From Tipula vernalis (lineage: Eukaryota; Arthropoda; Insecta; Diptera; Tipulidae), in assembly GCA_958295665.1 (NCBI GenBank), contig OY282559.1:255444461-255508460 (forward strand): a stretch of DNA of 64,000 nucleotides, given 5' to 3'. Under the pieces are notes generated by a model that made no database searches, was not told where the DNA came from, and saw nothing but the letters and a program-made list of their open reading frames with translations. Positions 32,191 to 43,870 of the stretch are shown piece after piece; the first letter of the stretch is position 1; each line of letters opens with the position of its first letter. The position numbers and the translations under genes were made by a program.

Positions 32191-32412
32191 TAAAGTCTCC
32201 CGATTCGGGGACTCTCTCTCTACTTTCAGGTAACGAAATTGCATCATTTTCCAAGTATTCTACCTGAATGTCTTCCATTTCAATGTATTCTAATTCGATT
32301 TGATAATTTTCAAAGCCCACCGATGACACCTCTGGGTGCCCCTCGACAACAATTTCCCCCCAGAAAACAAGAGCCCGATTTTGTAATTCGGAGCGCGGTA
32401 AATAGCCACTTT
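32191..32412 (-). other. Unidentified open stretch, acidic peptide followed by a possible splice donor
   Basis: The minus strand is open for about 74 codons, including FENYQIELEYIEMEDIQVEY and LPESRERVPESGDFTVGG, after which GTAAAT could act as a splice donor at about 32191. The composition (Glu-rich, ordered codons) looks coding, but no family is recognised. It might be an exon of a host gene or of another transposon. No promoter or partner exon was found. Confidence 0.35.
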
Positions 32413-33633
32413 AAGCACACGTTCCTTAAAATTGGTCACATACCTCCAATTGTTGAATACTTAAAACAAGGAATACATAGCACTTTATCTCGCTGTTTTT
32501 TATACGGAACGCCTCGTTTGTCTGCATAAACGAGACGTAAATTTCCTTTTGTTCAATCGTTGTTTTCTCCTCTCGAATACTGTCATTTTCTGGCAATTCT
32601 TTTGTTCATTTTCTGGCAATTATTCGAGAAGGAATAGCCCGTCATCCAAGCGGCAGCCTACTTTTGAGTTTTCCAAGCGTTACCATATCCTTATACCTAG
32701 TGTTTCGTTAGTATTAACTACAACGATTGCTCGAGACACATGATTCAAAGCGTCAACATATCCGTATACATATTGATTTGTTCGAGAAGGAATACACGTC
32801 ATCAAAGTGTTACCTTATACGTATTATTATGTCGAGTTCTATGGAATTTTTGAAATATAGCAATTTTAAACGTGTCCCATAGAATGTACAAGCAAATTTA
32901 TTTTGTGATGGAAACAAAACAACAGTTTTTTAAGATGTGAGATTAGCTGTCAGGAGAAATTTTATTTATATTATTAATAAAGAATATTTGAAATGGAAAC
33001 TATAAACTTTTGTGGCTACGTAGCCGAAAAAAATATAAACAATTTTTGTAATTTTTATTCATGAATAGCATATTACAAATCTGGAGTCTCGTTTGTTGTT
33101 ATTATGATTATCATAATTGACATTTATAATTTTGCTGGAAGAAAGGTGGGGGTAAATTTATCAAGATATCTCAATTTCTCAAAATTAATTTACATCAAAA
33201 AAAAAACATCAATAATATGTACATATATTCCCATAGTACGCACAAAATTGCTGTAAATCATTTTTTCTTGATTTACTGCAACTTGTTTTGTACCATAGAA
33301 CTTCACATAAGTGTTTACTCTATCGGATATCATCAGAGCCTACTGTATAAATAAGTGCCTGCAGTATCGACTGTATTTTTTACTGAGCTTAAAATAAGGT
33401 ACATACAAATTTTTTTACTATGAACTTATTTGGGAAAACGATTATTTTCATTTACAATTTTAGTTTATTAGAATCATGAGCTCTTGTTTTATTTCTATAA
33501 GGAAATGTTCATGAAACATGTAATTTTATTTGATTGAAAAATCGAACCATGAAAATGTTTATTTCTTAGTGAAAATCTTATTAAATAATAAGCTATTTTT
33601 GAACTATAAAATGTTATTGTTTTTGTAATATAT
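32413..33633. other. Stretch without recognisable gene
   Basis: AT-rich DNA. A short duplicated motif CATTTTCTGGCAATT occurs at about 32580-32620. Nothing else stands out before the gypsy LTR. Confidence 0.5.
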
Positions 33634-34085
33634 TGTTACGTTTTTGCCTTGTCAATGAAGGTTCGTATCACTGGATTGTGAATAATACAAACTCAATTTA
33701 ATTTATCACCAACGAATTTATTTATTTCACAAAATTTATTATAACACAGTTTATCAATAAAAATTCACAAAATAACCTTAAATAAATTATTCTCAAATTT
33801 TACTGATCACTTTTACTTTTTATTTTACACTAAAACACTTTTTAAATCACTTTTTAATTCCTTTTAATCTTTACACTATCGTTTACCAAATATTACTAAT
33901 CCAATTCGTCTTCGTTCGCCTTTTTATATATACAAACCAAACTTCTAGAAAGCTCATGACTTTTCCAGTTAGAATAGCGTAGAAACATTACGTAACAATT
34001 TTTATCATGGAAATTCCATTTTAGTACAGTTAAACATTGAGCTATTCATTTAACTTCTTCTATTACACACTAGGTGTGACCGTCA
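33634..34085 (-). repeat. 3' LTR of the gypsy element
   Basis: On the plus strand it starts TGTTACGTTTTTGCC. The inner edge is either 34069 (where similarity to the other copy stops) or 34085, where the minus-strand purine tract GGTGGGAGTAG is followed by TGACGGTCACACC. It is similar along its length to 38795-39113 and 43754-43870, with numerous substitutions, so the insertion is old. Confidence 0.8.
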
Positions 34086-34097
34086 TACTACTCCCAC

Positions 34098-35449
34098 CTA
34101 CGCCTGTTCGTCCCAAACAGGACCCAAATCACCTCCTCTGTATAGGGCCAGCCTCTCCAAATGCACTACCTTTGGTTTACCTCGGTGTCCCTTCCGTATC
34201 CGATAAACCACGTCGTTCATCCTTCTCATGACAGTGTAAGGTCCTTGCCATGCTGGTTGCAGCTTCGGTGATAATCCCTTTTTCCGTTGCGGGCTGTGAA
34301 GCCATACTAATTGCCCTTGCTGGAAGCCGTGGTTATTTGCTCGCACCATATGTCGTATCGAGCCTTCGATCCGGTTACTTGACATCTATAAATTCCCCGT
34401 ACAAATTGATGAATCTCATTAAGTTCCTCTTTCATCCTGTCTACGTAATCCTGTCCACATAAAGCCGCTGATGGTGCAGCCCCAAACTTTAGATCTCCAG
34501 GTAATCGTAGGTTATCCCCAAATAACGTTTTAGCTGGTGTCATTCGGGTTGTGTCATGTATTGCTGATCGATAGGCCATCAGAAACATCGGTATATCCCG
34601 ATCCCAGTTGCGTTGGTTTTTCTCAACGACCTTTGTTAGATATTCCTCCAATGTACCATTGAATCTTTCCACCATACCATCAGACTGTGGATGCAAAGGC
34701 GTTGTTCTCGTTTTATTTATACCGAGCATCTGGCATATTTCTTGAAATACCACCGATTCAAAATTCCTTCCTTGATCGGTATGAATCTCCATCGGCACTC
34801 CAAATCTGCTAATCCAATTGTTGACGACGGTATCAGCTATTATTGTCGTCTCCTGATTGGGAATGGGGTACACCTCCGGCCTTTTGCTGAAATAATTCAT
34901 TGTTACTAGCACATATTTGTTGCCGCTCTCGGTGATGGGAAATGGCCCCGCTACATCCATTGCAATTCTTTCGAATGGTGCTCCGAGTTTATATTGTTTG
35001 ATGATTCCACGACTTTTGCGTGCGGGTCCATTCACCGCCGCACATTGGTCACATTTTTGGTACCATTCTGTCACAGACTGCCTACATCCTGCCCAGTAGA
35101 ATCGTTGACGACATATCTGTTCTAGTGTTTTATTAATTCCAAGGTGGCCCCCACTTGCTCCTCCATGATACTCATTCAGGATTTCTGCAATCCGGCACTT
35201 TGGTATCCCCAGCAACAGTTGCTTCACTTTGCCATTTGTGCTTTCCCACAATCGTTTTAAACAGCCATTCTCAAGACGGAGGCTATCCCATTGAGCCCAA
35301 TAAGCCTTGACATTGGGAGTTTTGTCCGCGATCTCTCTCCAATTTGGCCGGTGTTCCTTTTCCTTCCATTCCATTAAAACTGATAAATCCATATTATCCA
35401 ATTGCTCTTTCCTGATCATTTCGTCGGTCCACTCCTCATCAGGCAGCAC
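34098..35449 (-). pseudogene. gypsy integrase with GPY/F module
   Basis: The integrase inserts the DNA copy into the genome. The 380-codon frame from 35449 has the zinc region (YHGGASGGHLG, then CDQC) and the D,D,E core in IAMDVAGPF, IHTDQGRNFES and GMVERFNGTLEEY. A frameshift near 34355 moves into the 34098-34385 frame, which carries GQLVWLHSPQ and the GPY/F motif PAWQGPYTVMRR with VYRI and VVHLERLALY. Apart from that one indel this domain is well preserved. The C-terminus stops just before the purine tract and 3' LTR. Confidence 0.9.
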
Positions 35450-36953
35450 TTGCGTAAGCCTAACGTCGATGATGCCTTCCTTTGCTTCAACGTGGCTACA
35501 ATGTTTACATTCTACTGGACACGGCCGTCTTGATAATGCGTCAGCATTTCCGTGTGCACTTCCCTTCCGATGTTTGATTCGGAAATCGTAGCTTTGAAGA
35601 CGTTCGATCCAGCGTGCTACCTATCCCTCTGGATTCTTGAATTGCAATAGCCACCGTTAAGCGCCGTGATCTGTCCGTAAATTGAGTTTTTGGCCATAAA
35701 GATACTTATGGAAATGCTTGACACATTCCACTATAGCCAACAATTCTTTCCGTGTTACGCAGTAATTACGCTCCGGTTTTGATAATGTTTTGGAGAAGTA
35801 CGCAATAATTATTCTTGGCCATTAATTTCATGTGATAACACACCTCCTATACCGTCATTACTTGCATCGGTATCCAAAATAAATTTCACGTTGGGTATAG
35901 GATACGCGAGGATTGGCGCGACACATAACCGTCTCCTTAGTTCAACGAATGCTTCCTCCTGGTCATTCTTCCATTCGAATGCTTTGTTCTTCCTGGTCAA
36001 CTGGTGTAAACTCTTGGCGATGTTGGCGAATCCTGGCACGAAGCGTCTATAATAGGTGCACAATCCCAGAAAGCTTCGTAATTCGTGCAAATTTTTAGGT
36101 CTTGGCCAATCCTTTACCGCTGCGATCTTTTCTTCGTCGGTGTGAATTCCATTAGTCGTTACCAGATGACCCAAATATTTTACTTCAGTTCTAAACAGCT
36201 TACACTTCTTTGGGCTTAACTTCAATCCGGCGGCCTGTATCCGATCTAAAACTTCTGCCAAATTCCTTAGATGCTCGTCGAAATCCTTCCCCATAACGAT
36301 GATATCGTCCAGATATATTAGGCGCATCTTCAATGTAATCCCCTTAACACGCGCTCCATTAATCGTTCAAAAGTCGCAGGGGCATTACATAATCCGAACG
36401 GCATAACATTAAATTGCCAAAGTCCGTTACCTACACTGAAAGCCGTTTTCTCGCGATCTTCCTCATGGACTTTCACCTGCCAATGGCCGCTTTGTAGAAC
36501 TTATGTCGAAAATATTCGAACACCCGATAATGTGTCTTATGTATCGTCGATCCTTGGCAATGGGTAGCTATCCTTTTTAGTCACAGCATTGAGTTTTTGG
36601 TAATCAACGCAGAATCTCATGCTACCGTCCTTCTTCTCGACCAACAATACCGGTGAGCTCCATGGGCTGTTAGATGGTTCGATTACTCCTGCCGTCTGCA
36701 TTTCTATTACCATCCGGTTGACTTCTTGTTGTTTAACCAATGGTAATCTCCTGGGTGGTTGACGAATTGGCATCTCTGCTCCCGTGTCAATTCCATGCTT
36801 TATCATTAAGGTCATTCCGTTATTATCCGATGTACTGCAGAATATGGACGTGTACTGTTTGAGTAGTTGATGTGCAGAATCTTTCTGTGCCTCAGTGAGA
36901 TCTTCGGTAGATTTTTGCATGAGTTGTTCTACCATTTCTTTCTGCCCTTGCAT
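35450..36953 (-). pseudogene. gypsy reverse transcriptase and RNase H
   Basis: The RT N-terminal part (36537-36953) has [20 protein letters not shown] and [12 protein letters not shown]. The central palm (36334-36537) is interrupted by frame changes. The catalytic YLDDII lies at 36298-36315, followed by GLKLSPKKCKLF and YLGHLV. The connection region has LRSFLGLCTYYRRFVPGFA. RNase H begins with FILDTDASNDGIGGVLS (about 35845) and continues, with stops at about 35620 and 35655, to a DALSRRPC motif (about 35530). Order and motifs are those of Ty3/gypsy. The copy cannot make a full protein. Confidence 0.9.
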
Positions 36954-37282
36954 GTCGGCTTTTTTAATCAGACTTTTCTGTTCACACTTTACTATAGTTG
37001 AAACCTCGTTATGTTTGCCGATGATGTCCCTTTCTTAATGGTTTTCGTATTATCCGGGAGATTTAGAGTCCTAATTGGTACTTTATAGTCGTTGTCTGGT
37101 TTAACTAGGGCTTTTCCGATTATAATTTCCTTGGCTCCGTTCTCCTCTTCGTTAGCTTCCACAACCCACAACCTGGGTGACCCAGAACCTCCCTTCAATT
37201 TTCCCCTTGGATCGTCTTCGAGTTCGGTGGCAGCTTCTCCCGATGATCAATAATAATTCGCCTGATAGTTGCTCCTGCACTG

Positions 37283-37600
37283 CTAGATTGGCAACTCGAT
37301 GTTATCGTAACTTAAAACTCTTCGTCCAACATCCACCACGAAGCCATTTGCCTTCATGAAGTCCATCCCCATTATGACTTTATCCACAATATCTGCAATC
37401 AGCACTTCGTGTTGGAAAAGAGATCTCCCGATTTTTATTTTCACGATCTTTTTGCCTTTTATTATAAAACTATCTCCAATTGCTGTTTGTAGCTTCAATC
37501 CATTAGCTGGTTGTATACTTCTATCGATCAGATCTTTACGGACAATCGTGCGATTTGCTCCGTATCCAGGGTGATGATGCAGTCCGTGCCTTCAATGTCG
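37283..37600 (-). pseudogene. gypsy aspartic protease, frameshifted
   Basis: The frame at 37528-38001 runs to IITLDT, the start of a DTG active site, and then shifts: LDTEQ appears where DTGA is expected. The 37283-37498 frame continues with the flap and the second half of the fold (VLIADIVDKVIMGMDFMKAN), a typical ILGxDF-like end. The protease normally matures the Gag-Pol polyprotein. Confidence 0.75.
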
Positions 37601-38752
37601 CCTTTGATTGTTAAGGTGTCACCGCCTCTTGCTACTTTCGAAACGCGGATGGAGGTTATGGGGCAATCGGTTGTGGGAGTCAGCTTCTGCCCCTTTAAGC
37701 TGACTTGCCTGGCCACTGCCTGCTCCCCGCTTGGTCGTCGCTGCCTAGGGTATGGTGATCTTACCCGTTTTCTTCTTATTTCCCAGCAGTCCCGAGAGAT
37801 GTGACCGATTTTATCACATGCCCAACATCTGATTTTAACGCTTCCGTCTCGGAATCTTGGTGTTGACCGCTCGTTGTTTATGCTGGTGCCGATTTCCACT
37901 CGGCGTATTTTCATTGACGGTTTGGTGATGGCTCGTACAGTTTCATTCGTCAACGCACAAGCGATGGTTTCCGCGAAGGTGGCTTTAGGTGACGACATCA
38001 CCGCCTGCTCTGGATCTCGAATGCCGTCAATGAATTAGTCAATGCCGATGTACTGGTATGCGCTAGATATACTAATCGCTCGATTGCCGATGAAAATTCC
38101 TGTAGCGATTCTCCTCCCTTTTGGTAGTGGCTTTTCAGTTCCATGCGACATATTTCACGCTTGTGGTCACTGCCGTACTTCCTATCTAGCGCCTTCATAG
38201 TTTCGAGATAACTGCTGCGCTCTTGTTCCGGGATAGTTTGTAAAGCCTATGCTGCTTTGCCGCGACACGATGTTCGTCGTTCCAATGATTTTGATTGACT
38301 GCAGTCTCAATTTGAAATTTGAAAATGACGAAAGATGTTGTTCCGTTGAGTGTTGGTGGCTTTAACTTGATTGATTGGACGGTTTGTACCTGTCACTCAT
38401 TTGACTGCTCAATTTTCTCCATTTGTTGTTTAATTTCTTGGTTAGACTGATTTTTTTGTTCCATCGTTCGTTCATTTTGTTGTCTCAATACACTCATTTG
38501 TCCCATGACCTGATTCATAGCAGCGATTAACTGGGACAAATCGAAACTTCCATTATTATCTCCTTCTTTCTGCACTACGGTTGCCGCATCCGTTACTCTC
38601 TCTCCAAAATCATGATGCTCTGAGTCCAGCCCTTCGATCTCCATGGCCTCACGTAGTCGCGCTTGTAAAGCTGCTTTACCACCATCAGTAGCCAAACCCC
38701 CTTTCTCAAGTTCCCTCTTTAATTCTGGAACTTTTAATTCGTTGAGAATCAT
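37601..38752 (-). pseudogene. gypsy Gag with N-terminal SAP-like domain and CCHC knuckle
   Basis: The first ATG in frame is at about 38752. Residues from LKVPELKRELEKGGLATDGG onward match the SAP helix-turn-helix pattern (LxxxLKxxL, Gly, Lys, then a second Leu-rich helix), a DNA-binding fold. A Gln/Asn/Glu-rich stretch follows to a stop near 38393. A capsid part (37998-38198) has LDRKYGSDHKREICRMEL. The knuckle CWACDKIGHISRDC lies at about 37800-37840. Stops and frame changes separate the parts. The SAP assignment is from pattern only. Confidence 0.72.
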
Positions 38753-38776
38753 TTTCTTTATCTTATTATTCACAAT

Positions 38777-38792
38777 CCCACCGCTGTCACCA
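38777..38792 (-). promoter_or_regulatory. Probable primer-binding site of the gypsy element
   Basis: The minus strand reads TGGTGACAGCGGTGGG two bases after the LTR end (AACGTAACA). The position and leading TGG fit a tRNA primer site. I could not match the rest securely to one tRNA. Confidence 0.55.
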
Positions 38793-38794
38793 AT

Positions 38795-39113
38795 TGTTAC
38801 GTTTTTGCCTTGTCACTCAAGGTTCGTATCACTGGATTGTGAATAATACAAAATCAATTTAATTTATCTCCAACGAATTTATTTATTTCACAAAATTTAT
38901 TACAACATCAATAGAAATTCACAAAATCACTTTATATAAATTATTCTCAAATTTTACTGATCACTTTTACTTTTTATTTTACACTAAAACACTTTTTAAA
39001 TCACTTTATAATTACTTTTTAATCTTCACACTGTCGCTTTCCAAATACTACTAATAATCTTACAAGTTTACACTATCGCGTTCCAAATACTTGTTCGCCT
39101 TTTTATATACACT
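38795..39113 (-). repeat. 5' LTR of the gypsy element, inner part
   Basis: Matches the first three quarters of the LTR at 33634-34069, with substitutions and a few small deletions, up to CGCCTTTTTATATAC at about 39113, where similarity ends abruptly. The missing part reappears at about 43754. Confidence 0.88.
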
Positions 39114-41363
39114 GTAATGACAGATACAACATGTTTTTCCACCGTTCCAACCAAGGTTTTTTTTTCTTAAACAAATAATAAAAGAACAATAGGTTTGGCG
39201 CGAAAAAGAAGAAAAAAATCATTTTTACGATGGTCCGATTTTTTTTTTATGTTTTTTTGGACAAAACAAGTTTTGGCTTTTTCGCGAAGATTCGAGAATG
39301 TTTTTTTTAATGAGGATGATCAGGCTGGTGATATTTGCGAAACGGGTCTATTGTAATTACTTCTGAAAGTTTTGATAGGAAAAAAAAAAATCAATCCAAA
39401 ATTCTGGAAAAATATTGAGAAAAGGTGCCAAATAAATTTAGTTTATTTACTAACATTATCTATAATAAATAAAAATGGAAAGTTCTTATAAAAGCATTAA
39501 ATTATACTTCTTTTAAGATATGCTAAGTAAATTTGGTGAATGTTCCTTTTGGTGAATTAAGTGCTAAACGGTTATATTAACAACCAATTGTGGAAATTTG
39601 AACATGAAAAAAAAACTAAAAAAAAGTTCTAAATGGTAGACTAATATCTACTTCTTAATGTGTGAAATTCAATGGTATAAGACCAAAGCTCATGTTGGCA
39701 AATATAAGTTCAATTCGAAATAATAACTATAAGTTTCTGTGCATTACAATAATTATAAGGAACATTAACCGTTCATAGAAAGAACTAAATTTTTTTTGAG
39801 TGATTTTTTTTTTTTCAGTGTTAAAATACCCATGTGATTGAAAAAAATAAAATAAAAGAAGACCTAGCTAGAGTTTGGGTAAAATTAGTGTATGATCAGT
39901 TAAAACGGCCAGAATTTATGGCTATCATAACCATATTAACATGAAGAAAAATACAAACAATAAACAATTGAAAACATAAAAACCGACAAATTTCATTCTG
40001 AAAAAAAAAACTAAATCATTAATACATATTTTTTTGGGATTTATCCCGTCCTTCAAAAATATATTTATATTTGAATCATAAACAGTAAATATCTACCTAA
40101 TCAATGAAATTTCAACGAAATTCAAAAATCATAAAATAACGTAAAAAAGAAAAATGGAAAAATAATAATAATAATACAACATTACAACGGCTATTTCAAC
40201 TTGAACATTCAACATAACATCCGGAATCATCGTGCAACATGCAACAACAAAAGCAATGCAACAGTTAAGATTTTTTTTGGTTTATTTTCTTATTTCTTTT
40301 ATTTACATATTTACTTATATTATCTACTAATATATAATTCACAGTGTGCGGCCGTAACGCTTTTCTTATATTTCCAATTTAGATGCTTGAATTTTATAAC
40401 AGAGTAGTCCGAATGATATAGGTGGTGACTTTTTAACAAGGAGCTTCGAATAGAAAATGTTTCGGGTTCGATGCTCATCGAAGTACTTATTAATTTTAAT
40501 AATTTTTTTGCCTATAACGGTATTTCATTTTTTCAATACGAATTGAAAAACATAAAATTTTATATTGTAAGACAATGATTATAATGTAATATGTAATAAT
40601 ACATTTTTTAAAACTGTAATGTACATTTAGGCTGGTACCGAAAATTATTTTTCGATATTCAATTTTTTCCAATAAGCTTTCGGGTTCGATCCTCACCAAG
40701 AACGTTTTGCATTATTTTTTTTTTCATTTTATAACGGCATTTCATTACAACATAACGAATTGAAAACTATATCCTCTTTATTTATTATTAAATAATATAC
40801 CCAGTGTGGGGCGAGACGCTATATGTATAATTATACACCCCACCCACTAACACTACTACAAACTAAATGCACCAACACCTCATGGTATCAATATTTCGCG
40901 TATAATACGGCCCGCTGTAAATTTCAGCTAAGTGAGCCTTTTTTAATTCGTGGAGCCCTTTCGATGCAATCATGACCATAGGAACCATTGTAAAATTAGT
41001 TTCAAATACTCATATAGGTATCGGGTGTGTTTATAAAAATAAGAAACTGAAATTTATTTTATTTCTTCAATTGTTTTGTTTAGTTCTTATGTTTTACGTG
41101 TGAATAAAGTGTTAAAATTGTGTCATTTTATTGAATTTAAAGATAGTTTTTTATTATTGCACTAACCTGTGAAAAATTAGAGCGAAACTTTCGCTCAATT
41201 TTTAACGAATTTACACAGACGTTGTGTAAATAGATTTGTTATATAGACCTTAATAAATGTAAGCAATATTAAAACTTTTGAAATGTCAATGTTCCCGAAA
41301 AATATTAAATTATTTAAATTTTACTTTACATGAGAAATCAAAATTTTAAACTTTTTAACTAGA
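39114..41363. other. AT-rich DNA inserted in the gypsy LTR, left of the Helitron coding region
   Basis: No gene was seen. A degenerate direct repeat lies at about 40465-40555 and 40680-40770; both copies contain TTCGGGTTCGAT and ATAACGG(T/C)ATTTCATT with GAATTGAAAA. An AAT microsatellite is at about 40162-40178. A GC-richer part (40800-41000) may include the Helitron 5' end, but I could not fix a TC terminus. Confidence 0.5.
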
Positions 41364-42739
41364 ATGGAACGAGAAACTCCGGAAGGACGGAAATTGCGTT
41401 TGAATTGTGAACGACAACTAAGGTGGAGAAATCGACAGTCGCAAGAAGGTCGTCAACGCAATAATGAGCAAAAACGCCAACGACTTTTAAATAAAATGCC
41501 GGGAGAAGGCATAATTCGCAGAGCTCAAAATGCAAATCGGATGCGAAGATCGAGAGCCGCTGGGAATTCATCGATTTTTGATCATGAAACCTTCCGAGAC
41601 AATGAAATTAATGCTCACAGTTGTGGTGTGATGAATGTTGAATGTCGACATTGCCATTCTCTCAATTTTAGTGCTGAAAAATCGTCGGATGGAAACTTCA
41701 AATTTTGTTGCCACAAAGGAACTGTATTGCTTGAAACTAGCTGCCAGCAAATGCGACAATTTCCGTTTCTTCTTCATGAGCTTCTCAGTAATCCTCATCA
41801 CCCACATTTTCGAGCCTTTCATGATAACATTCGATCGTACAACTCTATGCTTGCATTTGCTTCAATGGGTGCGCAAATTCATCAGTTTCAAGGACGAGGC
41901 CCTTATGTTTTTCGCGTTCACGGTCAGATCTATCATCGTACTGGCCACATGCATCCAGCTGAAGGTGAGCAACGGCAATATGCTCAGCTATATGTTATCG
42001 ACTCAGCTATGGCGAATCAAGATCGCATGAATCATCCTGCTAATTCGCGATTGAACGCAACTATTGTCAGCGCTTTGGATGAAATGATTCGAGAGCAAAA
42101 TATTTATGCGAACGCCTACCGAAATCTTGGTGAGGTTGAGCGGGAGGAAGAACAAGCAGCGGCAGCCGACAATCGAACGCTTCCCGTTGTGAACATGGCA
42201 TTTCGGCGCGATCGTAATGACGATAGACGGAGAATTAGGAATTCTCAGACCCCTTCTGGCATGCCTCCTCATTCACTGAAATTGAAAGTTGGTGCGTTCA
42301 TCATGTTGCTAAGGAATTTGGATCCAAAGAAGGGACTTCTGAATGGAACTCGATTGATCGTGAAAAAGCTGTTCAGGAATTGTATCAAGGCGGAAATAAT
42401 CGCAGGCAGCAATATAAGGGAGCGGAAGTTTGCATCCCCCGAATCGACTTGGAACCAAGCGAGAGCAGCTTAGGATTTCAAATGAAGCGACGACAATTTC
42501 CCATCATTTTGGCTTTTGCAATGACGATTAACAAGGCTCGGGGACAATCATTCGATAAGGTTGGGGTGTTTTTAGCAGAACCTGTTTTTGCTCATGGCCA
42601 GCTTTATGTAGCTTTAACGCGAGTACGAAATCATGGAAACCTTAGAGTGCTGATCAACAATTTCTCATACCAAGGCGCAATAATAAATGATAACTGTACA
42701 TTTACAAGAAACGTTGTGATAAAAGAATTATTGAATTAA
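41364..42739 (+). pseudogene. Helitron Rep/helicase, large internal deletion and one frameshift
   Basis: The first 250 or so residues match the Helitron-like N-terminal domain: CRHCHSLNFSAEK, FKFCCHKGTV, YNSMLAFASMGAQ, YVFRVHGQIYHRTG and EGEQRQYAQLYVID. After a Glu/Ala-rich linker and NMAFRRDRND the sequence jumps to TPSGMPPHSLKLKVG and IMLLRNLDPKKGLLNGTRLI, the C-terminal Pif1-type helicase region. The rolling-circle HUH nuclease core and most helicase motifs are therefore missing. A frameshift near 42415 leads into the 42380-42739 frame with IPRIDLEPSES, RRQFPIILAFAMTINKARGQ and HGQLYVALTRV, ending at 42737-42739. The element cannot transpose on its own. Confidence 0.9.
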
Positions 42740-43087
42740 TATTAAATTGTCTTATTTCGTATTATTTTAGGAAAAAAAAAAAACATTTTACTTTTCAGGC
42801 TATGGGGCCATATTACGTAACGCTTCATGGGGGTGGCTTCATGATTTGTTACGATTTGTTAAAGATAGGGAGGAGTGAACATAGATCATATCATTGGTAG
42901 CCCGTTTTCTTAATTGCAAAATTCACTTGCACGTGATTAAATTAATTTAAAAATGTGAATACTTTTGATGTTACGCCTGGGAGAGGGAGGGGTTTTGAAA
43001 TATGTTACGATCTTTTAAGAAGGGGAAGTAAGGGGTATAAAAAGCAAATAAATATGTGAACTACTATATATTGAGTTTTCAGAAACT

Positions 43088-43115
43088 TCCGTCAGTTTTG
43101 ACGGGTAATTACTAG
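43088..43115 (+). mobile_element. Helitron 3' terminus: hairpin plus CTAG
   Basis: CCGTCA, a GTTT loop and TGACGG form a 6-bp hairpin at 43089-43104. Eight bases later comes CTAG (43112-43115), followed by T. A short hairpin shortly before a terminal CTRR with T next is the standard Helitron 3' end. It lies 376 bp after the helicase stop, on the same strand. Confidence 0.75.
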
Positions 43116-43753
43116 TACTATATATATTTATTACATTTATTCTATATTTTTTTTCCCCCTCATCATTAATTTAACATTGAATTAGTTGAAATTATTCCAT
43201 TTTTATAATACTAATCTTTTAGGTTAAGATTTAGTGTAGCTTAGGATTAGAATAGGTGTAGGTACCGGTTCTGAGTAGTTTGTTGTTGTAATTTTTTGTT
43301 CGGGTAGGATACTTTTTTTATATCTTGAATTTATATCAACTGATTTTGTTAATAAATTTTTTTTTCGAATACAAATATTAGCCATCTGATCATTTAATAA
43401 TTCGGGTTTTGGTGTTCTCTTTTAATCATATTATCTTTGCCTTTCGAATTATGTCAGCAATTTTTACTCGGGTGAAAAAGTGTAAAGTGATGGAGTAGTG
43501 AATGTTAATGATAGGATGAGTTCAAGAGTAAGTATGTAGGTGAGTATAAATAAACTGTTGTCTCCTTCCCTGTCGATTCCTCTTCCTGCGGTCGAACTAG
43601 TAGATCCACGTCATGACTCTGGAAAACCCACGCATTCCATGACCTTTAGCCGGCAAAATGACCGCTCAGAGACAATAAAATGATGTGATTATTCTGATAA
43701 CTGACATGCCTAGGAGTTTGGTTTCTTGTTTAAATTTTATTTTTGAATTGCTG
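43116..43753. other. Remaining insert between the Helitron end and the gypsy LTR
   Basis: No open frame was recognised. The right edge contains an inverted pair GGAGTTTGGT (about 43716) and ACCAAACTCC (about 43754), the second overlapping the LTR junction. Because the Helitron ends at 43115, this stretch and 39114 onward may belong to an earlier insertion into which the Helitron moved. Confidence 0.4.
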
Positions 43754-43870
43754 ACCAAACTCCATTGCAGTTAGAATAGCGTAGAAACATTACGTAACAG
43801 TTTTATCATGGAAAATTCCATTTAGTACAGTAAAACATTCAGCTGTTCATTTAACTTATTCTATTACACA
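43754..43870 (-). repeat. 5' LTR of the gypsy element, outer part
   Basis: Resumes the LTR with ACCAAACT and CAGTTAGAATAGCGTAGAAA and ends CTATTACACA at 43870, aligning with 33950-34069. About 20 bases present in the other copy after ACCAAACT are absent. The junction edge is uncertain by about 20 bp. Confidence 0.85.

Larger units (their letters stand above)
33634..43870 (-). mobile_element. Ty3/gypsy LTR retrotransposon, decayed, with its 5' LTR split by later insertions
   Basis: Reading right to left: 5' LTR (about 43754-43870 plus 38795-39113, separated by about 4.6 kb of inserted DNA), primer-binding site, gag with SAP-like domain and CCHC knuckle, protease, RT, RNase H, integrase with GPY/F module, then the 3' LTR (33634-34085). 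The integrase follows RNase H, as in Ty3/gypsy. The coding region has frameshifts and stops. I found no clean target duplication; the outer end of the 5' LTR may be truncated. No envelope frame is present. Confidence 0.9.

Noticed and set aside
40455..40520. A tRNA gene at the B-box-like motif
   Set aside because: No cloverleaf can be folded by eye and no A-box is at the right distance.
43754..43870. A solo LTR independent of the gypsy element
   Set aside because: It aligns with exactly the part of the LTR missing from 38795-39113, so it is the displaced half of that LTR.
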